DNA of 64,000 bases from Gallionella sp. (GCA_028714895.1 JAQTLM010000005.1:62001-126000); one strand, 5' to 3'; shown: positions 28,525-38,858, counted from the stretch's first letter. The notes: generated by a model not told the origin, from the letters alone. Numbers and translations are program-made.

Positions 28525-28539
28525 TCCAGAAACAGTAAT

Positions 28540-28673
28540 TAGCCACAGATGCACACGGATAATCACGGACAAAACGAAAAATTATGAGGGATTCATCATT
28601 CACCCGGATAGTATTCAGAATAAGGAAATCACCCTGCAATAATCCGTGTACATCTGTGTTTATCCGTGGCTAA
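28540..28673. repeat. TAGCCACGGAT-type inverted repeat element, copy B
   Basis: It begins TTAGCCACAGATGCACACGG and ends TCTGTGTTTATCCGTGGCTA. The two ends are imperfect inverted repeats; the middle differs from copies A and C. It fills most of the gap after the ene-reductase gene. Confidence 0.75.
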
Positions 28674-28746
28674 ACCGCTTTTCCAAGGCGATGATTCGAA
28701 GGATGGGGCGGCACCATTCTGCCGTATTACTTTTCTCGGGTAATTC

Positions 28747-30372
28747 TCAATAGGCCAGCGCGAAGCTGACGTGCTCGTAATCGATTCCGCGTCCCGCGCT
28801 GAAACACATTTTCACATTCTCTTTCTCGCCGTTCTGATGCAGGATTTCCACCACGCGGTCCGGCTGGAACCAGTCGCGTGGAATGACCAGACTGGCAGGA
28901 ATATTGAGCGCCGCAACGGCGGGCAACAGGAATGCCGGAACGTATTTTTCCGGAACGGTCATGTTCACGCCGGTGGCCCGGATGCTGACTGCCTCGGCAG
29001 AACCGGGCATGTAGCGCACACCGATTTGCAATTGTCCGGCGCGCGTTACGTTCGCCCATGCCGTGGTTCCCAGCATGAAGGCTTCCGCGTCGCTGGGGCG
29101 CAACGCAACCAACTGGTTGTAGCTTAACCGCCCGCCGAAGGTGTCTTCGCGCGTCAGGCGCGCTCCCGAGATGCTTTCGTTTTCGAATTGCCAGGTTTCC
29201 AGCGGGTAGCCCATTTCCAGCAGCTCCTTATTGTGTGCGTCCTGAAGCACACGGCCGAAGGCCTCGATCTGTTTGCGTGCCGTTTCGCCCAAGGCGTTAT
29301 CGCGCCCGGGTTGCCTGAACGGTTTGCCGGACAGGTGCGCGTAAATGCCTTCCGGTTTGTAGCAAAGCTGTGCGCGTTGCGCGATCGGTCGCCGCTCGCC
29401 AAGACGCGTGCTGTGATCTTCACACCAGCATTGATGCAAAAAAATGAGGAGCTCGATGCAATCATTGCTGTTGCAGTGCTCGCATAGATTGACCTGCCGC
29501 GGGGTCTGGCCTTGCTGCAGCAGGATGGTCTTTACGCGCAGCAATTTGCTCAATGGCACCATCGCCAGGTAACGCATGGTGCCGCTGTGGGCGATTTGCG
29601 CAGTCGGCTGCAATCCGCGCATGCTGGACAGGTCCGTCGCAAGCGGTTGGGCATCCCCCTTGCTGGAGGTATAACTGCGCTCTACCGTCACCGTGCCGCT
29701 CCATTGCGTCAGCCAGTTGTCCAGCAGTTGCAGTTGCGAGCGTGTAAGCTCCGCAGGGCGCGCATAGCATGCCAGCAAGGTTTTTACATAGATGCTGCGG
29801 CAACTGCTGCGCGGATATTTCTGGTTTAGCGGATCGCTGACCTCGGCCGACTGGAAATTCTGCTCCTCGGCGAAGGCATACAGCTCATGCAGTTGATTCC
29901 ACAGTTTGGTATCGAATTCGTAGCCGGTGCGCAGGTGCTCTAAAATTTCCAGCCCGCTATACAGCAGGCAGCGCTGGCACAGCAATGCGCCGTGTTTTGC
30001 GAGTTGCTTGTCGCCGGCGATATAGTCTTGCAGGCAGCGCTGATAACCCAGCACCATGGCCTGCCAGAGCTGCACAATGGCAATAAATACCATCAGTTCG
30101 CTTTCATTCAGCGGCAATGGCTTGGCGATGAGTTTTTTGGCGTAATCGTCCTGCACGTAGCCGATGGTCTCGCGCAGCAGCTCCAGCGTGTTCAGCCGCT
30201 CCATGCCGCGCATCGGATAGCGATTGAGTTCGTTGATCTGGTTGAACAGCAGGCTATGCGCCAGTTGCAGATTGGTCAGTTGCAGTTGCCCTAGCCATTT
30301 TGTGCAACTCGTAGCGTCCTTGAAAAGCGGATTGGCGCGGTCGTCAGTCGGTTCGAGCGGAAGTGTCAGCAT
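28747..30372 (-). CDS. Uncharacterised 541-residue protein
   Basis: A full-length soluble protein with no signal peptide or membrane segment. Residues 1-230 are mainly helical (LELLRETIGYVQDDYAKKLIA, CYARPAELTRSQLQLLDNWL). Around 300 there is a cysteine-rich stretch (NLCEHCNSNDC). The last 130 residues are beta-rich, with RLSYNQLVALRPSDAEAFMLG and later QIGVRYMPG. The general layout resembles betaproteobacterial proteins with an atypical PilZ-like C-terminus (FimW-like c-di-GMP receptors), but I do not see a clear RxxxR-D/NxSxxG motif, so this is only a suggestion. It is convergent with the ene-reductase and follows the DUF3683 gene on the same strand by 85 bp. Confidence 0.75.
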   Translation of the reverse strand: MLTLPLEPTDDRANPLFKDATSCTKWLGQLQLTNLQLAHSLLFNQINELNRYPMRGMERLNTLELLRETIGYVQDDYAKKLIAKPLPLNESELMVFIAIVQLWQAMVLGYQRCLQDYIAGDKQLAKHGALLCQRCLLYSGLEILEHLRTGYEFDTKLWNQLHELYAFAEEQNFQSAEVSDPLNQKYPRSSCRSIYVKTLLACYARPAELTRSQLQLLDNWLTQWSGTVTVERSYTSSKGDAQPLATDLSSMRGLQPTAQIAHSGTMRYLAMVPLSKLLRVKTILLQQGQTPRQVNLCEHCNSNDCIELLIFLHQCWCEDHSTRLGERRPIAQRAQLCYKPEGIYAHLSGKPFRQPGRDNALGETARKQIEAFGRVLQDAHNKELLEMGYPLETWQFENESISGARLTREDTFGGRLSYNQLVALRPSDAEAFMLGTTAWANVTRAGQLQIGVRYMPGSAEAVSIRATGVNMTVPEKYVPAFLLPAVAALNIPASLVIPRDWFQPDRVVEILHQNGEKENVKMCFSAGRGIDYEHVSFALAY

Positions 30373-30425
30373 GATGATTTTTGGTTGCAGCTTGATACTT
30401 TCTATGAGGCGCGCTGGCTAGTCAA

Positions 30426-30453
30426 GTAGGGGGACGGTGCGCCGTGCCTCTAC
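30426..30453. repeat. Imperfect palindrome, GGGGCACGGCG family
   Basis: GTAGGGGGACGGTGC followed by a near complement ending CCTCTAC. It is related to the perfect palindrome at 14085-14108 and lies just downstream of the DUF3683 gene stop, where it could act as a transcription end. Confidence 0.6.
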
Positions 30454-30457
30454 CCCG

Positions 30458-33400
30458 TTACAGCAGCACCCTTTCGATACCGCCGTTATTGGCCTTGCTC
30501 ACATAGTCCGGCAACCAGTTTTCGCCAAGCAGGTGACGGGCCATTTCGATGACAAGGTAGTCTGACGTAGTGCCGCTGTCATCGTTGTAGCGTGACAAAC
30601 CCTGATGGCAGGCCGGGCAGGAGGTGAGGATCTTGACTTCACCGGCAAAGCCGTCTGCGCGCAAAGCATCGGCGCCTTTGCGCATTTCTTCTTCCTTGCG
30701 GAAGCGCACCTGTGTCGCGATCTGCGGCAACGACACGCCGAAGCTGCCGGCCTCGCCGCAGCAGCGATCATTGAGCGGCACGTCAACTCCCAGCAGTTCA
30801 CTGGCCACTTTGAGCGGCTGGTAGGTCTTCATCGGCGAGTGGCACGGGTCGTGAAACATGTAGCGCACCCCGGTGGGCTTCTCCAGCTTCACTCCTTTTT
30901 CCAGCAGGTATTCGTGGATATCGAGCAGGCGGCAGCCGGGGAAAATTTTCTCGAACTGGTATTTCAGCAATTGATCCATGCAGGTGCCGCACGACACGAT
31001 CACCGTCTTGATGTCGAGATAATTCAGCGTGTTCGCCACGCGATGGAACAGCACGCGGTTGTCGGTGGTGATCTGGTTGGCCTTGTCGCCCTGTCCCGAG
31101 GCATTCTGCGGATAGCCGCAGCACAGGTAGCCGGGCGGCAGCACGGTGATCGCGCCGAGCTCATACAGCATCGCCTGCGTTGCCAGCCCGACCTGGCCGA
31201 ACAACCGTTCCGAGCCGCAGCCGGGGAAGTAGAACACCGCCTCGGAGTCCTCGTTCAATTTGTGCGGGTTGCGAATGATCGGCACGATGCTGCTGTCCTC
31301 GATGTCGAGCAGCGCGCGCGAGGTCTTCTTGGGCAGGTTGCCCGGCATCGGCTTGTTGACGAAGTGGATCACCTGCGCACGGACGAGCGGAAAAACAAGC
31401 GGTGCGCCGCCGACGGTGGCCGGCGGATGCCTGGCCTGGCTGTTCAGTAAGCCGAGGCGCTTGGCGACCCGATAGCCGGTACGCTGTGCCTTGTAGCCAA
31501 ATTCGATCATCGCCTTGCGGATCAGCTTGATGGTGGTCGGATCGGTGGCGCTGAGGAACTGCATCGAAGTGGCAGTCACCGGGTTGAATTTTTTCTTGCC
31601 CTGTTTGCGCAGAAAATTGCGCATCGCGACCGATACATCGCCGAAATCGATATCCACCGGGCAGGGGTTCTTGCACTTGTGGCAGACCGTGCAGTGATCG
31701 GCGACATCGCCGAACTCGGCAAAATGCCGGATGGAGACGCCGCGCCGCGTCTGCTCCTCGTACAGGAATGCCTCGATCAGCAGCGAGGTGGCGAGAATCT
31801 TGTTGCGCGGCGAATACAGCAGGTTGGCGCGCGGCACATGGGTGCTGCACACCGGCTTGCATTTGCCGCAACGCAGGCAGTCCTTGATCGAATCGGCGAT
31901 TTCGCCCAGTTCGCTTTTCTCCAGGATCAGGCTTTCCAGCTCCATCAGGTTGAAACTTGGCGTGTAGGCGCGCTCCAGGTTGCTGCCCTTGAGCAGCTTG
32001 CCCCGGTTGAAGCGTCCTTCCGGGTCGATGCGCTGCTTGTAGTCTGCGAACGGAGCGGTTTCGTGCGGCTCGAGATAATCGAATTTGGTGATGCCGATGC
32101 CGTGCTCGCCGGAAATCACGCCGCCCAGGTCTTTCGCCAGCCGCATGATGCGATCCACTGCAGCATAGGCCTGCTGCAGCATTTCGTAATCGTCCGAGTT
32201 CACCGGGATGTTGGTATGCACGTTGCCGTCGCCGGCGTGCATGTGCAATGCGACGAACACGCGGCTTTTCAGCACATTGCCGTGGATGTTGTTGCACTGA
32301 TCGAGTATCGGCTGGTAAGTGCCGCCGCTGAACATCTGGCGCAGCGGTTCGCGCACCTCGCGTTTCCACGAGGCGCGCAGAGTATGGTCTTGCAGAGCAT
32401 GAAAGACCGTGGAGCCACTGGTTTGTAGGTCGGGCTTCAGCCCGACATGTCGGGCTGAAGCCCGACCTACGCCAACATCTAAATCAGAACTGGGTTTGTC
32501 GAGGTTGTCCAGCAGCCACTGCCAGCGCGTGCGCACTTCGGCGAGTACCTGCTGTGCCGCTTGCGGGCGGTTGCCGAGCAACTCGGCATCGCCGAGCTGT
32601 GCGTCGTCCTGATAGTGCAACGGCAGCTCACCGGCGAAAAATTCGTCCAGCGTGCCGAGCAACTTGAGTTTGTTTTTCAGCGACAACTCGATGTTGATGC
32701 GCTCGATGCCGTCGCAATAATCACCCATGCGCGGCAGCGGGATCACCACGTCTTCGTTGACCTTGAACGCGTTGGTGTGCTTGGCGATCGCGGCGGTGCG
32801 CGCGCGGTCCAGCCAGAATTTCTTGCGCGCCTCGGCGGATACCGCGATGAAACCCTCGCCGCTACGCAGGTTGGCGAGGCGCACGATCTCCGAGGCGGCG
32901 GAGGCTGCGGCGTCCGCGTCGTCGCTCACCACATCGGCGATCAGCACCATTTTCGGCCGGGTGCCGCGTTTGGCTTTGGTGGCGTAGCCCACCGCCTTGA
33001 GGTAGCGTTCGTCGAGGTGTTCCAGCCCGGCCAATAGCGCGGCCGGGTGCGCTTCCAGGTAATCCTTGATCTCTACGATGGCGGGCACCGCCTCTCGCAC
33101 CTGGCCGAAAAATTCCAGGCATACCGTGCGGGTATGCGCATGGGCGCGGTGCAGGATGAAGCGCGCCGAGGTGATGATGCCGTCGCAGCCTTCCTTCTGG
33201 ATGCCGGGCAGGCCGGACAGGAATTTGTCGGTGACGTCCTTGCCAAGCCCGGCCTTGCGGAATGCGCCGCCGGGGATGGCGAGGGTTTCCGGCGCGCCGT
33301 GCGGGGTCTTGCCGTCCAGTTCGAAGCGGCTGATGCGGAAGGTCGCGGTGGCGGCATCGTGGATCTTGCCGAGGTTGTGATTGAGGCGCTCGACTTCTAT

Positions 33401-34321
33401 CCACAAGCCATCCGGCGTAACCATGCGCCAGGAAGCGAGGTTGTCCAGCGCGGTGCCCCACAGCACCGCTTTCTTGCCGCCCGCGTTCATCGATACATTG
33501 CCGCCGATGCACGATGCATCCGCCGAGGTCGGATCGACCGCGAACACCAGCTTGCCGGCCTCCGCCGCTTCCATCACGCGCCGCGTCACGACCCCCGCGC
33601 CGCAATGAATGGTGGCATATGGCTCGCTCAATCCGGGTAGGACCAGAGGTTCCACTGCGGCAAGCGTGTCCAGCTTTTCGGTGTTGATCACTGCGGAGAA
33701 TTTATCCAGCGGCACGGCGCCGCCGGTGTAGCCGGTGCCGCCGCCGCGCGGGATGATGGTCAGCTTGAGTTCGATGCAGGCGCGCACCAGCGGCGCGACT
33801 TCCGCTTCGGTGTCGGGATGCAGCACCACGAACGGATATTCCACGCGCCAGTCGGTCGCATCGGTCACATGCGAGACGCGCGCCAGGCCGTCGAACTGGA
33901 TGTTGTCGCGGCGGGTGACGCGGCCCAGTACGCGCAGGACGCGTTTGCGCAATTGCAGGGTCTGTTCGAATTCGGCGGCGAATTGATCGACCGCCGTAGC
34001 GGCGAGCTCGAGCAGGCGCTTCACTTTCTGGTTGTCCTGGCGGCGCGCTTCGATGTCATTCAGGCGGTGATGCAGCGCGCCGATCAACGCTTCGCGGCGC
34101 TTGCGGTTGGCGAGCAGGTCATCCTGCAAATACGGATTGCGCGTCAGCACCCAGATGTCGCCCAGCACCTCATACAGCATTTGCGCGGAGCGTCCGGTAC
34201 GTCGTTCTTCGCGCAGCGTGTTGAGGATGTTCCATGCCTCGCCGCCGAGAATGCGCAAGACGATCTCGCGGTCGGAAAACGAGGTGTAGTTGTAGGGGAT
34301 CTCTCTTAAGCGTGCCGTCAT
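30458..34321 (-). CDS. DUF3683-type FAD-linked oxidase fused to Fe-S/CCG oxidoreductase
   Basis: A 1287-residue multidomain dehydrogenase. The N-terminal DUF3683 region ([20 protein letters not shown]) is followed by an FAD-binding PCMH domain ([37 protein letters not shown]), a GlcD-like C-terminal domain ([21 protein letters not shown]), a double 4Fe-4S ferredoxin region ([22 protein letters not shown]) and two CCG domains ([16 protein letters not shown]). It resembles a GlcD-GlcF or D-lactate dehydrogenase fusion and probably oxidises a 2-hydroxyacid, passing electrons to quinone. A perfect 46-bp palindrome is inserted in frame near residue 620-635 ([16 protein letters not shown]). Substrate not known. 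Confidence 0.9.
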   Translation of the reverse strand: MTARLREIPYNYTSFSDREIVLRILGGEAWNILNTLREERRTGRSAQMLYEVLGDIWVLTRNPYLQDDLLANRKRREALIGALHHRLNDIEARRQDNQKVKRLLELAATAVDQFAAEFEQTLQLRKRVLRVLGRVTRRDNIQFDGLARVSHVTDATDWRVEYPFVVLHPDTEAEVAPLVRACIELKLTIIPRGGGTGYTGGAVPLDKFSAVINTEKLDTLAAVEPLVLPGLSEPYATIHCGAGVVTRRVMEAAEAGKLVFAVDPTSADASCIGGNVSMNAGGKKAVLWGTALDNLASWRMVTPDGLWIEVERLNHNLGKIHDAATATFRISRFELDGKTPHGAPETLAIPGGAFRKAGLGKDVTDKFLSGLPGIQKEGCDGIITSARFILHRAHAHTRTVCLEFFGQVREAVPAIVEIKDYLEAHPAALLAGLEHLDERYLKAVGYATKAKRGTRPKMVLIADVVSDDADAAASAASEIVRLANLRSGEGFIAVSAEARKKFWLDRARTAAIAKHTNAFKVNEDVVIPLPRMGDYCDGIERINIELSLKNKLKLLGTLDEFFAGELPLHYQDDAQLGDAELLGNRPQAAQQVLAEVRTRWQWLLDNLDKPSSDLDVGVGRASARHVGLKPDLQTSGSTVFHALQDHTLRASWKREVREPLRQMFSGGTYQPILDQCNNIHGNVLKSRVFVALHMHAGDGNVHTNIPVNSDDYEMLQQAYAAVDRIMRLAKDLGGVISGEHGIGITKFDYLEPHETAPFADYKQRIDPEGRFNRGKLLKGSNLERAYTPSFNLMELESLILEKSELGEIADSIKDCLRCGKCKPVCSTHVPRANLLYSPRNKILATSLLIEAFLYEEQTRRGVSIRHFAEFGDVADHCTVCHKCKNPCPVDIDFGDVSVAMRNFLRKQGKKKFNPVTATSMQFLSATDPTTIKLIRKAMIEFGYKAQRTGYRVAKRLGLLNSQARHPPATVGGAPLVFPLVRAQVIHFVNKPMPGNLPKKTSRALLDIEDSSIVPIIRNPHKLNEDSEAVFYFPGCGSERLFGQVGLATQAMLYELGAITVLPPGYLCCGYPQNASGQGDKANQITTDNRVLFHRVANTLNYLDIKTVIVSCGTCMDQLLKYQFEKIFPGCRLLDIHEYLLEKGVKLEKPTGVRYMFHDPCHSPMKTYQPLKVASELLGVDVPLNDRCCGEAGSFGVSLPQIATQVRFRKEEEMRKGADALRADGFAGEVKILTSCPACHQGLSRYNDDSGTTSDYLVIEMARHLLGENWLPDYVSKANNGGIERVLL
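32425..32470. repeat. Perfect 46-bp palindrome inside the DUF3683 gene
   Basis: Two 23-bp arms, each itself containing GTCGGGCT-TCA-GCCCGAC, are exact complements with no spacer. It belongs to a GGTCGGGCTTCAGCCCGACC-type repeat that I recall as common in proteobacterial intergenic DNA. Here it is translated in frame as part of the oxidoreductase. Confidence 0.85.
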
Positions 34322-34473
34322 GGTCTGCCTTGGTTCGACAAGATAAGCATTTTACCTGAATGCAGCCTGCCGCTCGACCCTGTTGAGCATGCGGATAAAA
34401 AACAGGGCGCGGAAAACATATACCGGGAGGGGGTATGCATTGAATAAAGTTCCATTGGCCGCACCGCCGGTGT

Positions 34474-34713
34474 CTAGCGGCGAATCAGATAACGTATGGT
34501 CGGCCCGTCCTGTTGAATGTCGAGCACTTCGTAACCATGATTTCTCGCGTCCAGCGGGATGGAGTTGATTGACTGCGGGCAGTCGGTGACCACTTCCAGT
34601 ATCTCGCCATGCGACAGGTGGGGCATCGCTTCCAGCGTGGCGACGGCCGGGTAAGGGCAGGGCTCTCCGGTCATGTCGAGCCGGTAGGATGGAATCAGGC
34701 CGGACTTGTTCAT
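34474..34713 (-). CDS. TusA/YeeD-like sulfurtransferase
   Basis: A 79-residue SirA/TusA-fold protein. The active-site cysteine is in MTGEPCPYPAVATLEAM (CPxP motif) near residue 19. The ATG at 34713 overlaps the stop of the YedE-like gene (ATGA), so the two are translationally coupled. YeeD/TsuB and YedF proteins are the partners of YeeE/YedE membrane proteins and are thought to accept or process imported thiosulfate sulfur or, in selenium-linked cases, selenium. Confidence 0.9.
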   Translation of the reverse strand: MNKSGLIPSYRLDMTGEPCPYPAVATLEAMPHLSHGEILEVVTDCPQSINSIPLDARNHGYEVLDIQQDGPTIRYLIRR

Positions 34714-35924
34714 GCGGGTTTCTCGGTGGATGCAGTTTGGGCGGAGGCTTGGGAGGCGAAGAAGCGCCTCTCCCACCACAATATTGCGCCGAATGACATG
34801 GCCAGCATCAAATAGGTAAGGAGCAATCCGCCCTGTGGACCGAAGACCGCAAGCAGATTGACCTTGTCGAAATTGGTGGCCACGACGGGTGCGATGTCAT
34901 CCCAGCAGACAGCCAGCAACGTGGCGCCGATGATGTTGCCGATGCCCACCCACCAGAAGTGCACCTGCCCTTCAACGGCGCGATACATCCAGCCTGTTTC
35001 GCACCCTCCGGCAAGCACGATGCCGAAACCGAACATCAGGCCGCCCAGCACCGCATTCGGCCCCGCCCACATGATCTTGGGCGCCGCGCCAAGCTGGATG
35101 TAGCTGTATATGCCAATGGCGCTGACAGCCATGCCGAGGATGATGGCCTTCGCCATCTGGCTGCGGCCGGTGATCCACAGGTCGCGGAACGCCGAGGTGA
35201 AGCAGATCTGGGCGCGTTCGATCAGCAGGCCGAATGCAAGGCCGAACAGTGCCGCCAGCCCGAGTTTCGGCGCGCTAAAGGACTGGCTCACGGCCCAGGC
35301 CATAAAGGTGAGAAAAACCAGCATGCCGAGCCGGAAGCGGCGGCGCGCTTGGTCCGCATCCTGCTGGAGCGGCAGTGCCTGATCGATTTTTTGCAGCTTC
35401 ACCGGGAGACGAAATATCGGCAGCAAGGTGAAACGCGCTCCAAAATAGGAGCCGGCTGCCGTAGCCAGCGCAAAGAACCAGGCGTGCAGCGAAAATTGCG
35501 GGATGCCGGTGAAGAAGGCCGCCAGGTTGCAGCCCATTGCCAGACGTGCGCCGAACCCGGCGATGATGCCGCCCGCCAGCGCCTGCACAATGCGGATGCG
35601 GTGTCGCGGCAGGCGCAACTTGACGTTGTTGGCCCATAACGCGGCAGACAGGCAGCCGGCAAACATGCCGATGATCATGACCCCGTCGATGCGGGTGAGC
35701 GGCGTTCCCTCAAGGTGGATCAGCTGAAAGTAGCCCCAGGTCTCCGGGTGGTAACCGGCCAGTTGCAGCAGGTGTCCGCCCCAGCGTGTGAATTCGCCGG
35801 TGACAGCCCAGAACGTGCCGGTTATGCCGAAGTAGTAGGCCGACAGCACGCCGGCGGCAAGCACCGCAGGTAATGGTGCCCAGAATCGAACCAGATAGTG
35901 TGTTTTGAAGTCTTGCCAGGTCAT
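34710..35924 (-). CDS. YeeE/YedE-family sulfur-compound transporter
   Basis: A 404-residue membrane protein with about ten hydrophobic segments (E. coli YedE is about 400). Conserved cysteine blocks of the family are present: MGCNLAAFFTGIPQ, AQICFTSAFRDLWITG and AGGCETGWMYRAVEGQ. YeeE (TsuA) imports thiosulfate; YedE is linked to selenium or sulfur metabolism, and sequence alone does not choose. The ATG at 35924 (MTWQDFKTHYLVRFW) is preferred to an upstream start. The leader holds a terminator-like hairpin. Confidence 0.9.
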   Translation of the reverse strand: MTWQDFKTHYLVRFWAPLPAVLAAGVLSAYYFGITGTFWAVTGEFTRWGGHLLQLAGYHPETWGYFQLIHLEGTPLTRIDGVMIIGMFAGCLSAALWANNVKLRLPRHRIRIVQALAGGIIAGFGARLAMGCNLAAFFTGIPQFSLHAWFFALATAAGSYFGARFTLLPIFRLPVKLQKIDQALPLQQDADQARRRFRLGMLVFLTFMAWAVSQSFSAPKLGLAALFGLAFGLLIERAQICFTSAFRDLWITGRSQMAKAIILGMAVSAIGIYSYIQLGAAPKIMWAGPNAVLGGLMFGFGIVLAGGCETGWMYRAVEGQVHFWWVGIGNIIGATLLAVCWDDIAPVVATNFDKVNLLAVFGPQGGLLLTYLMLAMSFGAILWWERRFFASQASAQTASTEKPA

Positions 35925-35963
35925 GTCAATGAGTCTCGATGCGGGCTTGCACAGGGCGGCCCG

Positions 35964-35995
35964 GTAAAAAATAAACGACACCCGGAAAGTGTCGT
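35964..35995 (-). terminator. Terminator-like hairpin in the yedE leader
   Basis: On the minus strand ACGACAC, loop TTTCCGG, GTGTCGT is followed by TTATTTTTTACC. No gene on this strand precedes it in the divergent gap, so it sits in the transcript leader about 40-70 nt before the YedE-like start. It may be an attenuator. Confidence 0.5.
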
Positions 35996-36168
35996 CATAT
36001 GAAAAATAATGGAAAGCAGGTAAATATCTGCGTTCGCAGGCATATTGTCACATGCCCGCTGCCGGTCATCAATGGAAAACGCCCTTCATGCCGTGACCGA
36101 ACCCGGCAGATGGGGATGAAATAGGCTCTTATGCAGCGCGCTGCTCATGCGGATAAAATGACTATCGT

Positions 36169-36723
36169 ATGAATCATCCACCCGACAATCCGACCGCACG
36201 GGTATTTTTCGCCCTGTGGCCTGCCGCCACCGAATCCGCACAACTGGCAGCTTGGCAACCGGCATTGCGTGAGCTTTGCGGCGGACGCGCGATGCGCGGC
36301 GAGACGTTGCACAACACGCTGGTGTTTATCGGCGATGTCGAGTTATACGGCTTGGAAGTATTGCACCTGGCGGCGCAGGAAGTCAGCGGGGAGAGTTTCG
36401 AGTTGTGTTTTGACCAAGCGCGCTACTGGGGACATAACCACATCGTGTATGCCGCGCCGCGCCATGTGCCGCAACAACTGGCGCAACTGGCCGATGCGCT
36501 GGAGCAGCGCCTGGCCGCGCATCGCTTCAAATTCGACCGGCGCGAGTACAAACCGCATGTCACGCTGTTGCGCAACGCGCACTGGAGCGACGCGCCGCTG
36601 CCCGCGATGCAGCCGGTAAGCTGGCAGATCAGGGATTTCGCACTGGTACAATCCGCGCATCGGGACGGGTTGGCGGGTTATCGGGTGCTGGCGCGTTTCC
36701 CTTTGGGTGCCGGTGACGGATAA
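36169..36723 (+). CDS. thpR: ThpR/LigT, RNA 2',3'-cyclic phosphodiesterase
   Basis: A 184-residue 2H phosphoesterase. Both HxTx motifs are present: LHNTLVFIG (about 44-52) and KPHVTLLR (about 126-133). Such enzymes hydrolyse 2',3'-cyclic phosphate ends of RNA and can ligate tRNA halves in vitro. It is divergent from the YedE-like gene; corA follows 29 bp later. Confidence 0.93.
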   Translation: MNHPPDNPTARVFFALWPAATESAQLAAWQPALRELCGGRAMRGETLHNTLVFIGDVELYGLEVLHLAAQEVSGESFELCFDQARYWGHNHIVYAAPRHVPQQLAQLADALEQRLAAHRFKFDRREYKPHVTLLRNAHWSDAPLPAMQPVSWQIRDFALVQSAHRDGLAGYRVLARFPLGAGDG

Positions 36724-36752
36724 TCCTACTATCAAAAAACAGGAACGCATGC

Positions 36753-37703
36753 ATGCTCAATATTTTTACGCTGGAAAGCGGGCGGCTGGCCAGGATCGAG
36801 CCGGAAGAGATTGCCACGCGCAAGCCGATCTGGGTGGATGCCATCGCGCCCGGCGAAGACGAACGCGAATGGGTGGCCAAGGCTTTTTCGGTCATCCTGC
36901 CGCAACCGGAACATTTGCGCGACATCGAAGCGAGCGCGCGGTTCTACGAGGAGAACGAGGAGCTGCATGTGAGTTCGGATTTCCTGCTCGGCAAGGAAAT
37001 CGATTCGCGCAGCGTCATCGTGGCTTTCGTGCTGTCCAACAACGTGCTGTTCAGTGTGCATGACGAAGACCTGCCGGTATTTCAGCATTTCCGCCTGCGT
37101 TCGCACGGGCAGCCCGGCCTTGTCGCAGACAGCCTCGATGTGTTGATTGATCTGTACGGTTCCGATGTGGAGTTTTCCGCCGACGCCCTCGAAGAGGCTT
37201 ACGCCGATCTTGGCGAAATCAGCGGCACGGTGTTGAGCAACACGATCAGCGACAAACAGGCCGGTGTAGTGCTGGCCAACATCGCCCATGCGGAGCACCT
37301 GAACGGGCGCATCCGCCGCAACCTGATGGATACGCGCCGCGCGATTTCATTCCTGATGCGCAGCAAGTTGCTCACCCCGGATCAGTTTGAAGAAGCGCGC
37401 CAGATCATGCAGGACATCGATTCGCTGGACGGGCATACCGCGTTCCTGTTCGACAAGATCAACTTCCTGATGAATACCACAGTCGGTTTTATCAACGTCA
37501 ACCAGAACAAGATCGTGCGCCTGTTCTCGGTGGCCGCGGTGGCGTTGTTGCCGCCCACCCTGATCGCTTCTGTCTATGGGATGAATTTTCAACACATGCC
37601 GGAACTTCAGTGGGTAAACGGCTATCTATTCGCTTTGTCGCTGATGGCGGCATCCGTTGCATTGCCATTTTGGTTGTTCCACCGCAAGGGTTGGTTGAGA
37701 TAG
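36753..37703 (+). CDS. corA: CorA-family Mg2+/Co2+ transporter
   Basis: A 316-residue protein with a long cytoplasmic N-domain and two C-terminal membrane helices joined by the signature YGMNF (VYGMNFQHMPELQWVNG), which forms the selectivity filter of the pentameric channel. The first helix (IVRLFSVAAVALLPPTLIAS) and second (YLFALSLMAASVALPFWLF) are clear. Confidence 0.95.
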   Translation: MLNIFTLESGRLARIEPEEIATRKPIWVDAIAPGEDEREWVAKAFSVILPQPEHLRDIEASARFYEENEELHVSSDFLLGKEIDSRSVIVAFVLSNNVLFSVHDEDLPVFQHFRLRSHGQPGLVADSLDVLIDLYGSDVEFSADALEEAYADLGEISGTVLSNTISDKQAGVVLANIAHAEHLNGRIRRNLMDTRRAISFLMRSKLLTPDQFEEARQIMQDIDSLDGHTAFLFDKINFLMNTTVGFINVNQNKIVRLFSVAAVALLPPTLIASVYGMNFQHMPELQWVNGYLFALSLMAASVALPFWLFHRKGWLR

Positions 37704-37775
37704 GTCGTCCTGTGCGACTACTTGCCGTGAGCAGCCGGAATAACCCGATACGAGAAACTTTAGCCTGATTACACC

Positions 37776-38858
37776 ATGAAAAAATCGAACCATTCCGCCC
37801 GGTTGGGCGGCTTCCTGTTGCTGGCCTTGCTGTGCCTGGAGTTTGCGCCAATGGCCCATGCCGGCGGCGAGGAATTTTCGCTGTGCGCGAAAAAATATCC
37901 GGACAGCAACGCCGAACGCCTGAAGTGCTACGACAATGCGCAGGCCGCTGCTACCGTGTCATATCTGCCGCAGCCGGAAGATGACGAAGAAACGCCGCCG
38001 GCAGCCGGGACGGCACCGGTTGCCGAGCGATCCTACCTGACCAAGGCCTGGAACCTGGATGACAAGGCCAGCCGCGATGAAAGCAAACTGGGCCGCTTGA
38101 TGCCGCACCGGCAAAGCTATCTGCTGGTGAGGAAAACCGGCAACGTCAACAATCAGCCAGCCTCGCCTGCCATTGGCCACAACACGCCCACGCCCTATGA
38201 CTTCGATGCGCTGGAAACCAAATTCCAGTTGAGTTTTAAGGCGGACATCGGCAGCCAGAAGGATGTTAATTTTTGGGGGCTGGAAACATTGCGCCTGTGG
38301 GGGGCATACACGCAGCAATCCAACTGGCAGATGTTCAACACGCGCAATTCTTCGCCATTCCGCGAAACCAATTACGAGCCGGAGCTGATCGCCACGTTTG
38401 GTACGGGCAGCCCATCGGGATTAAAGCTCGTCAACCTTGGCCTGGCCCACCAGTCGAATGGCCGGAATTTGCCTGAATCGCGCAGCTGGAACCGCCTCTA
38501 CCTGCAAGGCGGATGGGAGTGGGGCAACACTTCGGTGATGGCGCGCGGCTGGTGGCGCATCCCGGAGAATTCCCTGAAGGATGAGAACCCCGATATCACC
38601 GATTATGTCGGGCGGGCCGACCTGGTGGCGCGCTGGGAGCCCGTGGATAAATCACAGGCCGTGGCCATATTGCTGCGCAACAATCTCAACTTGGCGAAAA
38701 ATCGCGGCTTCATGCAGGTCGACTGGTCCATGCCGGTGGCGCTGGGAAATTCCGCGCGGCTGCACGCACAATTGACTTCCGGTTTCGGCGAAAGCCTGAT
38801 CGACTACAACCATCGCCAGAATACCTTCGGGCTGGGATTTTCTTTCCGCGAATGGTAA
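37776..38858 (+). CDS. pldA: Outer membrane phospholipase A
   Basis: A 360-residue precursor with a signal peptide (LLLALLCLEFAPMAHAGG). The active site of the OMPLA family is intact: H225, S227 and N239 in AHQSNGRNLPESRSWNR, with the same 14-residue His-Asn spacing as in E. coli OMPLA. A 12-stranded barrel is expected, ending in aromatic FREW. The mature N-terminus before the barrel is about 80 residues longer than in E. coli and has a Cys pair. It hydrolyses phospholipids misplaced in the outer leaflet. Confidence 0.94.
   Translation: MKKSNHSARLGGFLLLALLCLEFAPMAHAGGEEFSLCAKKYPDSNAERLKCYDNAQAAATVSYLPQPEDDEETPPAAGTAPVAERSYLTKAWNLDDKASRDESKLGRLMPHRQSYLLVRKTGNVNNQPASPAIGHNTPTPYDFDALETKFQLSFKADIGSQKDVNFWGLETLRLWGAYTQQSNWQMFNTRNSSPFRETNYEPELIATFGTGSPSGLKLVNLGLAHQSNGRNLPESRSWNRLYLQGGWEWGNTSVMARGWWRIPENSLKDENPDITDYVGRADLVARWEPVDKSQAVAILLRNNLNLAKNRGFMQVDWSMPVALGNSARLHAQLTSGFGESLIDYNHRQNTFGLGFSFREW

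Noticed and set aside
31161..32369. 402-codon second frame inside the DUF3683 gene
   Set aside because: Arg/Ala-rich shadow in a shifted frame; the main frame has all FAD and Fe-S motifs.
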